The notes under the pieces were generated by a model. The model had not been told where the DNA came from. It saw only the letters and a list, made by a program, of their open reading frames with translations, and did no database searches. Source: Chara braunii (Eukaryota; Streptophyta; Charophyceae; Charales; Characeae). From it: a stretch of DNA of 46,289 nt. Below, in pieces: positions 19,908 through 30,533 of the stretch. The stretch spans positions 3,481,266 to 3,527,554 of the forward strand of contig BFEA01000020.1 of the NCBI GenBank assembly GCA_003427395.1. The letters are read 5' to 3'. A program made the translations under genes and the position numbers. Position 1 is the first letter of the stretch, and each line of letters opens with the position of its first letter.

Positions 19908-20639
19908 CTATTGCAGCACTGCGCCAATCCCATATTGGCTCGCATCCATAGTCACTACGAATGTTAGCTTGGAATCTGCAATGCGGAGTACAAGGTAACT
20001 TACCAAGGCCTCTTTCAAGGCTTGAAATGCGGTCTCACATGTTGCATCCCATGTGTAAGATACATTCTTACTTGTTAATCGAGACAACGGGCGAGCAACA
20101 ATAGAGAATCCGGCCACAAACTTTTGATAGTATGATGCGAGACCAAGGAAAGAACGCAATTCGTGGATGTTCGCGGGTTGAGGCCAGTCGCGTATGACTT
20201 CAACCTTGGTTGCCTCGGGCTTCAGGCCTGCAGCAGACAACCGATGCCCAAGATAGATGACGCTATCCCTTCCAAACTCAGATTTCTCTGAGTTGAGATG
20301 GAGTTGCGTTTTCTTGAGGATGGTGAACACTTCCTCAAGGTGGTTCATATGTTCCTCGATGGATTTGTTGAAGATTAGAATATCATCGAGGTGCACCACC
20401 ACAAACCGACCAACCTGTTCATGGAGGACCTTGTCCATAAGGCTTTGAAAGTTGGCTGGTGCATTCGTGAGACCGAAGGACATTATGGTAAATTCGTAAA
20501 GCCCATCGCGTGTCTTGAACTCGGTTTTGTGCTGGTCCGCAGGATCGACTTCAATCTGGTGGTATCCAGACTTGAGGTCGATCTTGGAGAAGACCTTGCA
20601 CCCACCTACAACATCAAGCAAGTCATCTATGCATGGCAA
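19908..20639 (-). pseudogene. E2 RT main part and start of RNase H
   Basis: An open frame of 243 codons: CIDDLLDVVGGCKVFSKIDL KSGYHQI (motif A), FGLTNAPANFQSLMD, VVVHLDDILIFNKS (motif C, with His in place of Tyr in YxDD), VIYLGHRLSAAGLKPEATKV, WPQPANIHELRSFLGLASYY, TWDATCETAFQALKEAL and FVVTMDASQYGIGAVLQ (RNase H start). It is the longest intact RT piece of E2. The His substitution in the active-site box is unusual, though both Asp are kept. It is cut upstream by a small insertion at 20652-20686. Confidence 0.93.
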
Positions 20640-20651
20640 TCGGTATGCACT

Positions 20652-20686
20652 TTTTTTTTTTTTTCAAAAAAAAAAAGCATTCATTA
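20652..20686 (-). mobile_element. 35-bp oligo(T)/oligo(A) insertion with 10-bp target duplication
   Basis: GGTATGCACT occurs at 20642-20651 and 20687-20696, bracketing a T13-C-A11-GCATTCATTA insert on the plus strand. Removing the insert and one copy restores the RT reading SAYRLPCIDDLLD. On the minus strand the insert ends in a run of A just before the duplication, like a minimal retroposed poly(A) end. Confidence 0.75.
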
Positions 20687-20696
20687 GGTATGCACT

Positions 20697-20963
20697 CTTT
20701 CTTGTGACCCGGTTTAAACCGAGATAATCAATACGCATGAGGAGTTTGCCTCCTTTCTTTGGGACAAACAAAACAGGGGCACCAAATTTAGATTCACTAG
20801 GTTTAATCCATCCCTTGCCAATCATCTCATCGATTTGTTTCCGGAGTTCCTCCAACTCACCGGATCTCATTCTGTATACACAACCCTTTGGAGGAACAAC
20901 CCCTTCAACCAACTCGATCGTGTGTCGGACCGATCGTGTGGGAACTCCACGTGGTTCGGCCAA
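20697..20963 (-). pseudogene. E2 RT N-terminal part
   Basis: The frame has RSVRHTIELVEGVVPPKGCV, YRMRSGELEELRKQIDEMIG, KGWIKPSESKFGAPVLFVPK and LLMRIDYLGLNRVTRKSAY, the start of the RT fingers domain, where the family usually has DYRGLN. It then enters the 35-bp insertion. Confidence 0.92.
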
Positions 20964-20969
20964 AACTTT

Positions 20970-21617
20970 CTAAAATTGGTCGAGTAGGTTTTGAATGCTT
21001 GTTTGGACCGGTGGGGATGGAGGATCAGCAAAAGGATCACCTAGATCAGGTCGCAAATTACGAATGGAGGCGACCGAATCTGAAGTAGGGTTATTTGGAC
21101 TAGGGGTAGGTAGAGAAGGAGAAGTGCTAGAAGTAGATTCATCACGTAAAGTAGTACTAGTACTAGCCGCAAAAGTAGTAGGCACATGAGAAAAGTCATT
21201 GGGACTCATGCTTTTCTCATCCAAGAGGACGGGAAGCTCATTCCCTTGAGCATCTTTGGCCATGAAAAGTGGCTCCTTCCACTCGGTCCATTCGCATTGG
21301 GACTGCAGCCAGCCCAAGCCAAGGACTGTGTCGAAGGGACACTTTTCAAGGACATAGAAGTTCAATGCGTGGGTGACTGTTTTGCCTTTGTCAAAGGTAG
21401 TGCGCACACCTTTGACTGCATGTGTAGATGACAAAACCTCTTTGTTGCCTACTTGAGTCCGGGAAAGACTCTGCAAAGCCACCTGCTTCATCCCCAAGCC
21501 CACTTTGCGTATCCTGTGCGGTGACATGAAGTTAGTCGTAGCACCACAATCAATCAAGACACGAAAATAGCGGTGGTTAATGAGAAGCTTGAAGAAGATT
21601 AACTTTATTGGCCCCAA
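20970..21617 (-). pseudogene. E2 aspartic protease and linker
   Basis: A 215-codon frame. YFRVLIDCGATTNFMSPHRI carries the retropepsin site with DCG instead of DSG (a Ser-to-Cys change next to the catalytic Asp). CPFDTVLGLGWL is the second motif. The C-terminal half is a Ser/Thr/Pro-rich linker ending SIQNLLDQF before a stop, which leads toward RT at 20963. Confidence 0.88.
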
Positions 21618-21872
21618 GCACGCTGTTGTTTCATCTCAGCCCAAAGCTCTAGGTGATAGTGAAAGTCGACCTTCTCTGTCTCCTCCCAAGGCTCAACATA
21701 CAAAACATGACATTCATTATCCTTGGAGTCAGCAGAAGATGGGGATTCAAGGGAGGACTATTGGTCCTTGACATGTTCCTTTGAAGAACCATCACTGACC
21801 GATTCAGATTCCCTCGTTGTAGAGTGTGCTGATGAACCCTTTACCCCCGATTCGGGTTTCCCTACAGCCTAA

Positions 21873-21918
21873 AGCATTATTGGACTTTATGGTTTGTTTT
21901 CAGGCAATGCAGGCAACC
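21873..21918 (-). pseudogene. E2 nucleocapsid zinc knuckle
   Basis: The minus strand reads GGCLHCLKTNHKVQ*CFRL, a CX2CX4HX4C knuckle with a stop at the residue before the last Cys (CAA or CAG to TAA fits). It sits in the expected place between capsid (22116-22511) and protease. The stretch 21620-21870 is stop-rich gag remnant. Confidence 0.75.
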
Positions 21919-22115
21919 TCCCTTCTTCATCCTAGTCTTCCATTCAGCCTCACTGATCCGGATGTCCACCCAAGGTTTAGTACTTGCGTCCTCCGCTTTG
22001 GCTGGGATTTTGGCTCCCTTCGTAAATGCGACAAAGCTCCTCACTGAATTCCGGTTTTGGCTTCCCTTAGCATGGGCAGTCTTTTTGAAGGCACTGAATT
22101 TTTCATCTTCATTGT

Positions 22116-22763
22116 TTATATCAAATTCTTTAGTGGAAGAGCAGGTTGTATGTCCTGTTCTTGGCCATCGCCAACAGTGGGGTCATCTGCTTTGACCTCC
22201 CCTTCCCCTTCCATCAAGTCGAGCGCAGCTAGACGGTTGCTGCCACGAAACCGTCCGCGAACAAAAGTATTTTTGCTGCTTGTTGCTGTAAGGAGGTATC
22301 CTGCCTCCAAACTGACTACATCCTTCATCAAGGAAAACCAGTCAGTGTATCCGAAGAAATCTCTGCCTAGGCGATTGGTTAAGTGTGTAGGAATCGTACC
22401 TTTAACTACATCCAAACAGGATTGCGCAGTCAGCTCTAATCCTGTCATCGCAAAGAGCTTGCTGATATGCAATTGCAATTTGTGCATGGTGCCCTGCCAC
22501 TTGCTGCGCATAAGTTCATCAAGTTGTATCCTTACTCTAGCTGCAGTATGTGGGTCTTTATATTGCGCTGCTAATATATCCTCGAGAGTGGCAGCCAGAG
22601 TGACGTCAAGCCACTAAGATAGGTTGATCTTGGAATACCCAGCTTGCATAGCTTGGACTTCAAGGAAGCCTCTTACGACAGCCTCGACGTTTGTCCCTAG
22701 GATAAAGGACTGGTTCACTCTTTGAGTGCCCTGGACCTCAAAGTGGGCTCTCATGGAGCTGAT
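22116..22763 (-). pseudogene. E2 gag capsid-like region
   Basis: The open part (22511-22116) reads MRSKWQGTMHKLQLHISKLF, ELTAQSCLDVVKGTIPTHLT and FFGYTDWFSLMKDVVSLEAG, in the position of retrotransposon capsid. 22512-22763 is the same domain with several stops. Confidence 0.7.
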
Positions 22764-23486
22764 TCAGGACTCTACATCTTCATTGCCATCATATCTAGAC
22801 GGTATCATCGTCGCCTTCCTGTCCATGTATGGACTGCTATAGCTGGGACCAGCCATTGCTGGATCCGAACCCAAGGTTGCGGCAGTTGTCGAACTTCCTG
22901 CGCTGCCGCTTATAGCGGCAGTGGGAACTGCACCTGTCGCAGGTCCTGACTGATTAACCACCAAACTCAACGAAGAAGACTGAGAAGGAGAAGAATGGAG
23001 AGGTGCAAAGGTAAAACAGGGAAGCGAACTTGAAATTTGGGCCTGATGCATGCTTGTCATTTGCTGTAACTGATCGGGATGCTCCCTGGCCATTTCAGCC
23101 ATTTGAGTACGCATCTGACGCATTTCCTCGAGTAGTTGGGATTTCACACTCCAGAGTTCGCCGAGCAAATGGTACTTCACAATGGCACATACATACACAA
23201 CCAGTTCTTTCTTAAGGTCTGCATCAGGTATAGTTGGGTCTATTTTGAACATAGCCTCAAGTTCATCAGCGGCTGTTTTCCGCTTTGCCTCTTCCGCCTT
23301 TTCCTCTTCAGCCACCTCTTTTTGATAAAGGGCCTCATACAACGGTTTATCTGCCTCACACGCTGCATCCATATAAGGCTTTAACATATCAGACAGCTTA
23401 GTTGATGCCATGTTGGAACTACTATCTCCTTCAGTTGCTATGGCTTCTTCCTCTCTTTTCTCTTGTCCGCGCGTTGTAACGGGCAT
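22764..23486 (-). pseudogene. E2 gag N-terminal region
   Basis: An open frame of 240 codons starting MPVTTRGQEKREEEAIATEG. It has a Lys/Glu/Ala-rich helical segment (about residues 50-90), ELWSVKSQLLEEMRQMRTQM (likely coiled coil), a Ser/Pro/Ala-rich linker and MDRKATMIPSRYDGNEDVES, the usual entry into capsid, before a stop. The start is supported by its position about 1.3 kb after the primer site. Gag forms the particle. It is intact as an N-terminal fragment but cut before capsid. Confidence 0.85.
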
Positions 23487-24774
23487 AAAAGGATTTCAGT
23501 AAAGAAACGAACTGAAAGTACAGAAGAGAAGGTAGAACTCCTAGTCGGAGCGGCAAATATTTGGACTCGAGAGCAACCAGCACACAAAAAAAAAAAAAAC
23601 TCTGAAGAGAGTTCTGACTCCGCATTTTAGTCCGGTCAGACCAAGTACGAGGTCCCCTCGAGCCTAATCCAATCGGCACCGTCAAAGTACAGCATATCAG
23701 ACTACAAGTAACATCATACAGCAACGGAGAATTGAGTGGTGTATAAGGTGGGTGCATGTCCAGCATTGGATTGTGCATCATCAGTCCGACAAAGCATCCC
23801 AGCCGAGATCCCCTCAGCAGCGAGGGCTCTAATAAAAAAGAAAAGTACCGTATCCCAAACAGTAAAGAGAGCAACACTTCGTCAACAGATATGGGTCCTA
23901 GGGGCCCTTCTTGTTTGGGCCTGGTCCCACAGAGTCCCAACGGGCCCCACGTAGGTCGTGAATGAGTCCCAAGCAAGGAGAGTACCTCAAGGTCCGACTT
24001 TTTGCCTCTACCATACTGAAAAACGAATATAAACTTCAAGAGAGAACCTACAGACCACATCATTCAGAATGAAAAGACAAATCACTGTAGAAAGATATGG
24101 CATTCAAAGCAAGATACTTCATCGCTACATCCATCAGGTTAGTAAGTAGTTTGCACAGCAATGCACACAACCAAGACTTCAGAGGAGTAGGAAAGAGACC
24201 CAACAGGACAAACAATACCATGCACGCATACATGGGCAACCCTTAGGTGCACGGCACTTGCCTGAGTGGCCCGGACTCTGAGATGCAGTATAACTCACTC
24301 CCCTTCCCCATATGGTCCTCCTAACCCTATTCGCTACCTCTACACTAGTGTCCTATCATGTAGGAGGGTCTCACTCCAACACCAAAGTGCAACGCCGGAT
24401 CCCCCTGTCGATGCTGAAGAACAAAGTAGCAACTTGCAGTCCGTAGATACAGAATGGCTACCTCCCTCAAGATCGCCTACTTGGGGGAGCCCCTCAAGTC
24501 ACCAAGATTCCAGGTGCGAGTGCCTCTCCCTGTCGACTCTCGCGACTTGTCGCATGAAGTCCTCTTGATGTGTCTCGCCACCACATACTTACTCTCAATC
24601 AACCTGGTCAGGTTCGGTGTCGACCCCACACGACCTAACCAGGTGGGGGCAGCTTCCCTAACCCACACTGCCCCACTTCCCACTTCGGACCAACCCTAAC
24701 CCTAAGTGGTTAGCCCTAACCACTTAGGTTAGGGTTAGGGTGGATAAGTCAACTCTCACCTGCAAGTAGAATCT
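23487..24774 (-). other. E2 5' untranslated leader
   Basis: About 1.29 kb between primer site and gag, with no supported gene. It contains an A run at 23587-23600 and, next to the primer site, an inverted repeat made of telomere-like CCCTAA/TTAGGG units (24690-24743). Confidence 0.75.
24690..24743. repeat. Inverted repeat with telomere-like units
   Basis: CCAACCCTAACCCTAAGTGG (24690-24709) is opposed by CCACTTAGGTTAGGGTTAGG, continuing GTGG (24720-24743), leaving a loop of about 10 bp. The arms are near-complementary with a short insertion in one. It lies about 32 bp from the E2 primer site. Confidence 0.85.
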
Positions 24775-24786
24775 GCTCGGATACCA
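24775..24786 (-). other. E2 primer binding site
   Basis: The minus strand reads TGGTATCCGAGC, one mismatch from the initiator Met tRNA complement TGGTATCAGAGC, one base from the LTR end, exactly as in E1. Confidence 0.85.
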
Positions 24787-24787
24787 A

Positions 24788-25952
24788 TGCTATGATGCTG
24801 GCCAATTTCGAAGTACACATTCATCAGAAAGTACAATGTCATCCACTTACAAAAAGAAATGAATGAACTTGAGAGGAGAGAGAGGATTAGAAGAAGTAGA
24901 AAGAAAGAAGAAGAAGAGGTACACCAGCATCGACCAATCAGAATGCTCTTTTTCACCAATCACTCTCCTCCTCCTCGTCTCCTCCTCTCTTATTCATACA
25001 AGAAATAATAGTACAATGTTGAATGGCTGAACCAGAATCAATGTCTGACTCCCTCTTCTACTGCAGGTATCACTTGAGGTCCACCATAGCCATGGCCGCC
25101 TCTCTTACTCTTCACTCTCATAGGCCGAGGCTATGGCGGACTATCAGGGTATGGCCCTGCTGTCCAAAGGACAACCCGAAGCAGCTACGGCTTCTCTAGC
25201 TCAGGCCGACACCAAGGTGCTAAAGATGGCAGCCACCATAGCCAGGTAAGTACCTGTGGCGCTCCCACCTATAGTCCCGGTCTTCTTCCTCCTCCGTGTC
25301 CTTGCTCCTTCCCCAGCAGCGCTGCTCCAAGCCAGCGCTGCTCCAGCCAGCACTCCAACCAGTGTGTCGCCAAACTTGCACACCGACAATGAGGCCGGGC
25401 TCTTTGCTCGGCCTGGAGATATAGCGGCCTGCTTGCCTCTTGGGTGGTGACTTCCAGGCCGTTTGGCCTTCCAAACAACCGGTACCTCCTCCCTTTTGGA
25501 GGGAAACATCATTGTTTACTCTGATATTGCCCATACAGGCCCTAGACTCAGATTGGTTGGACTGGTACTCACCTAGACCTAGCCTACAACTACTGGGCAA
25601 CTTCTGTCTTCTTCTGCTCGGCCTCGGGTACCCGGCACATCTTCCTCTACAGGGTGTGATACCGGCCTACCTGCCTCCTTCCCCGCCACTTGAGTGTTTT
25701 CCCCACTGCAATCCTCAATGTCATGTCCACAGGAAAGTATCGGCAGGCCGAATGAACGAGCAAGTGCCCTTGCGGGTCACGCACACACTCAAGCCAACAA
25801 GCACTCAGACAGACATGCAGACCAGCAAGCGCGCACACACACAGACTTAGAGAACTCAGTAGCAAGCGGGAAACACAGCAAGGCATTCAGTCCATGAGCA
25901 AAACTCAGAAATCAGCTGCGTGTCTTAGTCCATGTTTGGTCAGGTCATCACA
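24788..25952 (-). repeat. E2 5' LTR (1165 bp)
   Basis: Pair of 15468-16679 with TG...CA ends. The outer flank begins TGGA, matching 15464-15467. Confidence 0.94.
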
Positions 25953-25956
25953 TGGA

Positions 25957-28230
25957 CGGATATCCTGCAAAACGGTGCCCCAGCACTCCGCAAAAGATGC
26001 GGCCATATACAAGCCGCATATTTGTTTTTCAAGCAGGGAAAGGTACACTGGTGGTTTGATTAGTTGTCTAATACCCCCACCACCCCCACCGTAAACCAAA
26101 GTATCTTAGCAGATTTGGGCTGTACGCGGCATGCGCAGCACGGCCCCGTTCTTGGAATTTTTAGATACCGAGCCCATGGCCCTCTGCCAACTGGTCCACC
26201 AAAATGGTCAGCTGAGGAACAGTCAGCGATCGGCTGCTATGCTACTCTGATTCTACCTGATCATATGTCACAACCTGATCATATGAATGCTACTCTGATT
26301 CTACCACGCTCAAAACTCCACAGGTTGTCAGTTCACACCACCATCGATGTTGAGTGGCCCCCCATGAATTACATTGACGGTGCATGCAGTTCGCTTGGTG
26401 AGCAGCTGCTGGGCAAGGTTTTCTCTCTCCCCTTCCTCTCCCCCTTTTTGCCGAGACTTACCTTCTGTCAGTTAGCCAGGTGGAACTCGGGCTCTCTGTT
26501 GCTTGATTTATCTGTAAAAACATGCAGATGCATCCTGGGATTTGACACACTGATACAGAGCCCGACATAAGAGTATCAAAAACATGCCACTTCCCCTTGG
26601 TGCCGCTTTCCCCTCATTCCCAGGTGTCACTTCCACAAACGTTAACTTACATCCCCTGTTTATCACAATCAATATCTTACATGAACACCATTGACCTCCA
26701 TGCCACATCTTATGACTCTGTCTCAATGTCAATGCAACGAATTAACTTTCTCACTTTGCCGTTGCTTGCAAACTTTACAGTTGTCTTCATGTTTATCACA
26801 TACAGTTCTGCTAGAGCCATGCGTCAGTGCGCACTGCCGACATCCAGACATCCACCTCACCTACTGGACAAAAAAGGCAAGAGGAGCATAGCTTACCTAT
26901 GAAATCAATACAGTCGTCAAATGCAATGGTTTTATCTTCCTTCAAACAGAAGTAGGTAAATGAGTTCTTGTACAGATTCTGACATCCAGGAACAGTCTGC
27001 ATGCACACACACAAACAAACACACGCACAGACACATCAGCACAGACAGAGAAAACTGCACTTGTTGCTTCTTTCCCGAGCTCTAACCATGTTCTCGAATG
27101 CTTCAGAGTTTCGTAGGAGCTCACATACAGGACCACAGCAGGTTATAGAAGTGTCTTACTTATACCCCTGTGTCAGGACCCCAATTACATAATAGTTACC
27201 AGTATGGATTTGGGATAATTACTGGACTGAGCCGAATCTCCAGTTCATTCACACCCAAGAAAGGGACTGAGCTGAATCTCCAGATCATTCACACTCATAT
27301 AGTTGATACAGACGATAAGACCAACGAGGCAAAAGGATTGCTAGAATGTCTATTGCTACCCTTGTACAGGCTTCACCCCAAAGCCATTAGCGTAACAACG
27401 GATGGAATCGGAGTGTGACATAGAAAGGGAAGGGCTTTGACAATGGTGACAGACATTGAACTACAGCACTTCCACATTGCTCATACTATGACCACAAGTG
27501 GACTTCCTGTAGCTTCGCCCTCAACTTGAGAGCATGCCAATGTTATGATCCTGCCCAAATCTTGATGCGAAACTCAACTTTGAGAGTGTCATTCATCACA
27601 AATCACAAAGAACTCGGAAGAAGTGGAAAGGACAACAAAAGAGAAGAGACTCTGATTTCAAAAATCTCAGCAAACAGATCAAATCAGTACTTCTTCAGCC
27701 TTGGATCCACGCATGACCGCACACGGATTCAAACCGGCACCATTGGCCTCAAGAGCCAAGCATCGTAACCACTGCAGCCATGACACAGTGTTCAAAAGTG
27801 GAACCATGCTGGCCATGATATCCATCCCACCCTTGCGTGGCTGCAGTGCCCGTACTCCCTCACCCACACACAGGCACACACACAACACCACACATGGCAG
27901 TCTCTCACATGCATGCTCTTGATCTACCACATGACCCTCAACCACAATGGACCCAAGACCGCAACTTTTCTCTGAAAATGTGGATTTCTCAGTCTGTAAC
28001 TATGCGTATCTTTGCACTACTAAGTAGTTGTCCGCAGAGAAAAAAGACCTGAGGGCTTTTCATGGGTTGAAGGACCAGTATATACAAGCCACACTTTGCC
28101 GTGGCAGGTCTGCACTGCACACCAAGCTTTGTCATGTGGCAGGGGGAGATTCGTTCAATTATGCAGATTGCGCAGGTGGTGGAGACTCATTGCGGTCTTG
28201 ACCATTTCTGACAGGTGCCTCCGTGTTACA
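25957..28230. other. Unassigned DNA downstream of E2
   Basis: No gene is confidently recognised. A 168-codon plus-strand frame (26064-26570) contains a local duplication (ATGCTACTCTGATTCTACC at about 26238 and 26287) and no known motif. Another duplication, GACTGAGCYGAATCTCCAG plus TTCATTCACAC, occurs at about 27222 and 27265. A tRNA-like segment lies at 27715-27787. Confidence 0.4.
27715..27787 (-). repeat. tRNA-like segment, possible SINE head
   Basis: On the minus strand a box-A-like TGGCTGCAGTGG (27780-27769) and a box-B-like GGTTTGAATCC (27735-27725) are 45 bp apart, the tRNA spacing. Between them TTGGC/GCCAA can form a 5-bp anticodon stem around a 7-base loop. The ends where an acceptor stem should be do not pair, so it is not a functional tRNA. 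A tRNA-derived SINE head or tRNA pseudogene fits. Confidence 0.45.
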
Positions 28231-28560
28231 GTATGCGACTTCACACGGGCCTTCACAGGCCCGACACACCGGTTTTGGGGTACCCAGGCCGGCCTTGCCA
28301 AAGGCCAGGCCTTTTTCCTCCCGGTAGGCCCTATTAGGCCACCGGTTGGGCCTCAGCGCCAGCAGACCCAGGTCTGGCCCAAACGACAAACCGTTTGGGC
28401 CTGGCGGCGCTCTTGAGGCTGCCGCCCGCCGGGCTGGGCTGAACGGTCAGCTCGCCGGTTCAGCCCACGGCGCAGGAGGCCAGCATTGAGGCCGACCGGC
28501 CGCCGGACGGTACTTAGGCCGGTCCAGCGGCCATTCCTGCAGGTTGGAACGAGGAGCAGC
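28231..28560. repeat. GGCC-rich block
   Basis: A GC-rich stretch crowded with GGCC, CCGG and AGGCC motifs, including the inverted repeat GGGCTGAAC...GTTCAGCCC (about 28435-28466). It resembles the motif-crowded ends of the hAT-like elements in this window, but no flanking duplication was found. Confidence 0.45.
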
Positions 28561-29339
28561 CAGGAGAACGCTGCGCTATTTGGTTGAGCACAGCGCTAGG
28601 GACTGCAGCGCTAGTTTACCACACTGCAGTCCAGGAGGAACGAGGAGGCGAGGAGGACTTACCTGCGACAGTGGAGCGCCATAGCTCCAGCGACCTGCAT
28701 CCGGACTCCCACCGCCGCCAAGACACCAGCTTGCATCCTGCAGGTTTGGCCTGAGGCCCTCAACAACTTCCCCTCTCCTCTCCTCTCCATCTTATTCTCT
28801 CCATCTCCATCTTCTTCTTCTTCTTCAGACTTCTTCTTCTTCAGATTGGAGACTTGATACGAGTTGGACAGAGATCAGTGTTGTACTTCAATATAAGAGG
28901 CTGTGATACTTACCGGATTCGAGAGTTGGAGATTGTTGGGCTTGATACTCGGCGGCATCACAGATTGGACACCGGTTACATTAGGACTCTGTACCTCCGA
29001 CATTGGTGACTTATTGTCCACGACATTTTGATCTTGTTCGATGACATTTTGGACTACCATATCGGTGACCTACTGGATTCTATCTCGGTGACATCTGGCG
29101 CTGCCTACATCTCCCACCTCCTTCGTCTCTCCTCCCACCTTTCATCCGTGTATGGTTGTACGGGGCCTGAGCATCGTCTATGATTGGCTCAGACCCCACC
29201 ATCTCACGATTGCTTGTGTGTTGAGTGATATCTGTACGAGTTCAGTCAATGTGAGTCAGTCCATTTATCAGACTTCCGCTGCATACATGCTCACCCTATA
29301 TTGGTTGATCTTTGGTTCTGCTCATACTTGTTGAAGTAC
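28561..29339. other. Unassigned DNA with CTT runs and TTGGAC/GGTGAC short repeats
   Basis: It contains CTT runs at 28811-28842 and a loose repeat of TTGGAGA, GGTGACYTA and GACATTTTGG motifs from 28860 to 29095. No gene is recognised. Confidence 0.4.
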
Positions 29340-30533
29340 TCAACACTCCGGCTGTATTAAGTCCGTTGGCTCGACTATGCGCTCCGGAGAGAGATCATCT
29401 TCAGTTGCGGGCTCCATCAGGTAATCAGAAGACGGGTCATTGTTATTTGAGGCAGGGGAGAAAGCGGGACTAGGTGGATGAGAGAGGGGCGGGTCGGGCG
29501 GGTGAGAAATGGGTGGACCAGATGCAAGAAGCGGAAGCTGATCAGCAGCACTTGTGCTCAAACTGGCTGCTAGTTGTGCAAACGCTACACAAGTAGCTGC
29601 ACCTCATGTCCGGTGCACACGCAGGCACTGAAGAAATCATCGCCACATTGCGGGCATCAGACTCGACATGTACTATTCCTGCCTAGCGTGTATTGAAGGC
29701 AACGATGTCATTCCGAACGGTTGCGAGCATGCCAGCGGAGCAGATCTCTAATCCCTGCAGGAGGCATGGTGATCATGCCGTTTGAGGATAAACGAGGCTG
29801 TTGTCTTGGAGGCGGCGGTGGATATGGAGAACATCCCCGCCGAAGAGGCATCTGCAATAGTCGATCTAACAAAGGATGTGTCCGTCAACGGGACCTTTGT
29901 CTCGGCTGATCCGACCATCAACGTGATGATGGTGATGATGATGCTGAGGTCGATAATGAAGAGAAGGCCTGCGAGGTGACGGAGGGGGAAGAAGAGAAGA
30001 GGAAGAGGAAGAAGTAAAAGATGGCAAGGGGAGTGTTGGTAATGGTGGTTGTGGTGCTTGTGGTGCTTGTGGTGCTTGTGGTGCTTGTGGTGGTGATGAA
30101 GATGATGGGGGCAGTGGCTGCTGCAGCAGTGGNGGGGGGGGGGGGGGGGGGGGGTGGGGGGGGGGGGGGGGGGGGGGGTGGGGTGGTGGGGTTGGTGGTG
30201 GAAGAGGAGGGGGCGGTGGTGGTTATGATGGTGGCAGTGGTGGCGGCGGTGGCGGCAGTGGAAGTGGCATACTTTCCGCCGCCGCTGCCATATTGGTAGG
30301 ATGCTGGCCCTCCACCCTCACAGCGACTTTGGCCACATTTGTTGTGACTCGCCTGGTCTCCTGCCAGGCTGGCGTGTCCACATTAGCACCTGGCATTTCG
30401 GCTGGAATAACAGGAGAGGGTGGGTCCACCACATTTGGTTATGTGGAGGGCTGATGCTGCCTATGGTCAGAATTGGTGGCGGGCTGCGGGAAGTGGCCTA
30501 TTGTATGTGGTTGTGCTGAAGACCTGCGCACAG
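29340..30533 (-). other. Proline-rich minus-strand frames downstream of an RT-like fragment
   Basis: Broken frames on the minus strand are Pro/Ser/Ala-rich (29561-29340 with SHPPDPPLSHPPSPAFSP; 30432-30223 with SMPLPLPPPPPPLPP). They are interrupted by a G-run (30133-30180, containing one N). They may be the decayed tail of the RT-like polypeptide at 30534-31060, but low complexity makes this uncertain. Confidence 0.3.
30132..30180. repeat. Poly(G) tract with one N
   Basis: Almost uninterrupted G for about 48 bp with single T interruptions and an N at 30133. It has strong G-quadruplex potential and is likely to be poorly resolved by sequencing. Confidence 0.85.

Larger units (their letters stand above)
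15468..25952 (-). mobile_element. E2: complete but decayed Ty3/gypsy chromovirus with nested LINE
   Basis: Read on the minus strand: 5' LTR 25952-24788, primer site, 1.3-kb leader, gag, zinc knuckle, protease, RT, RNase H, integrase, chromodomain-like tail (split by a LINE at about 16913-18239), polypurine tract, 3' LTR 16679-15468. The 4-bp duplication TGGA flanks it (15464-15467 and 25953-25956). Its gag and LTR sequences differ clearly from E1, so it is a separate family. Frames are broken throughout. Confidence 0.92.

Noticed and set aside
24690-24743. True telomere or interstitial telomere array
   Set aside because: Only two to three units per arm, arranged as an inverted repeat inside a retroelement leader.
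26064-26570. 168-codon frame
   Set aside because: It contains an internal duplication and no recognisable motif, and there is no supporting context.
28231-28560. Third hAT-like element
   Set aside because: The motif-rich composition is similar, but I could not find inverted ends with an 8-bp duplication.
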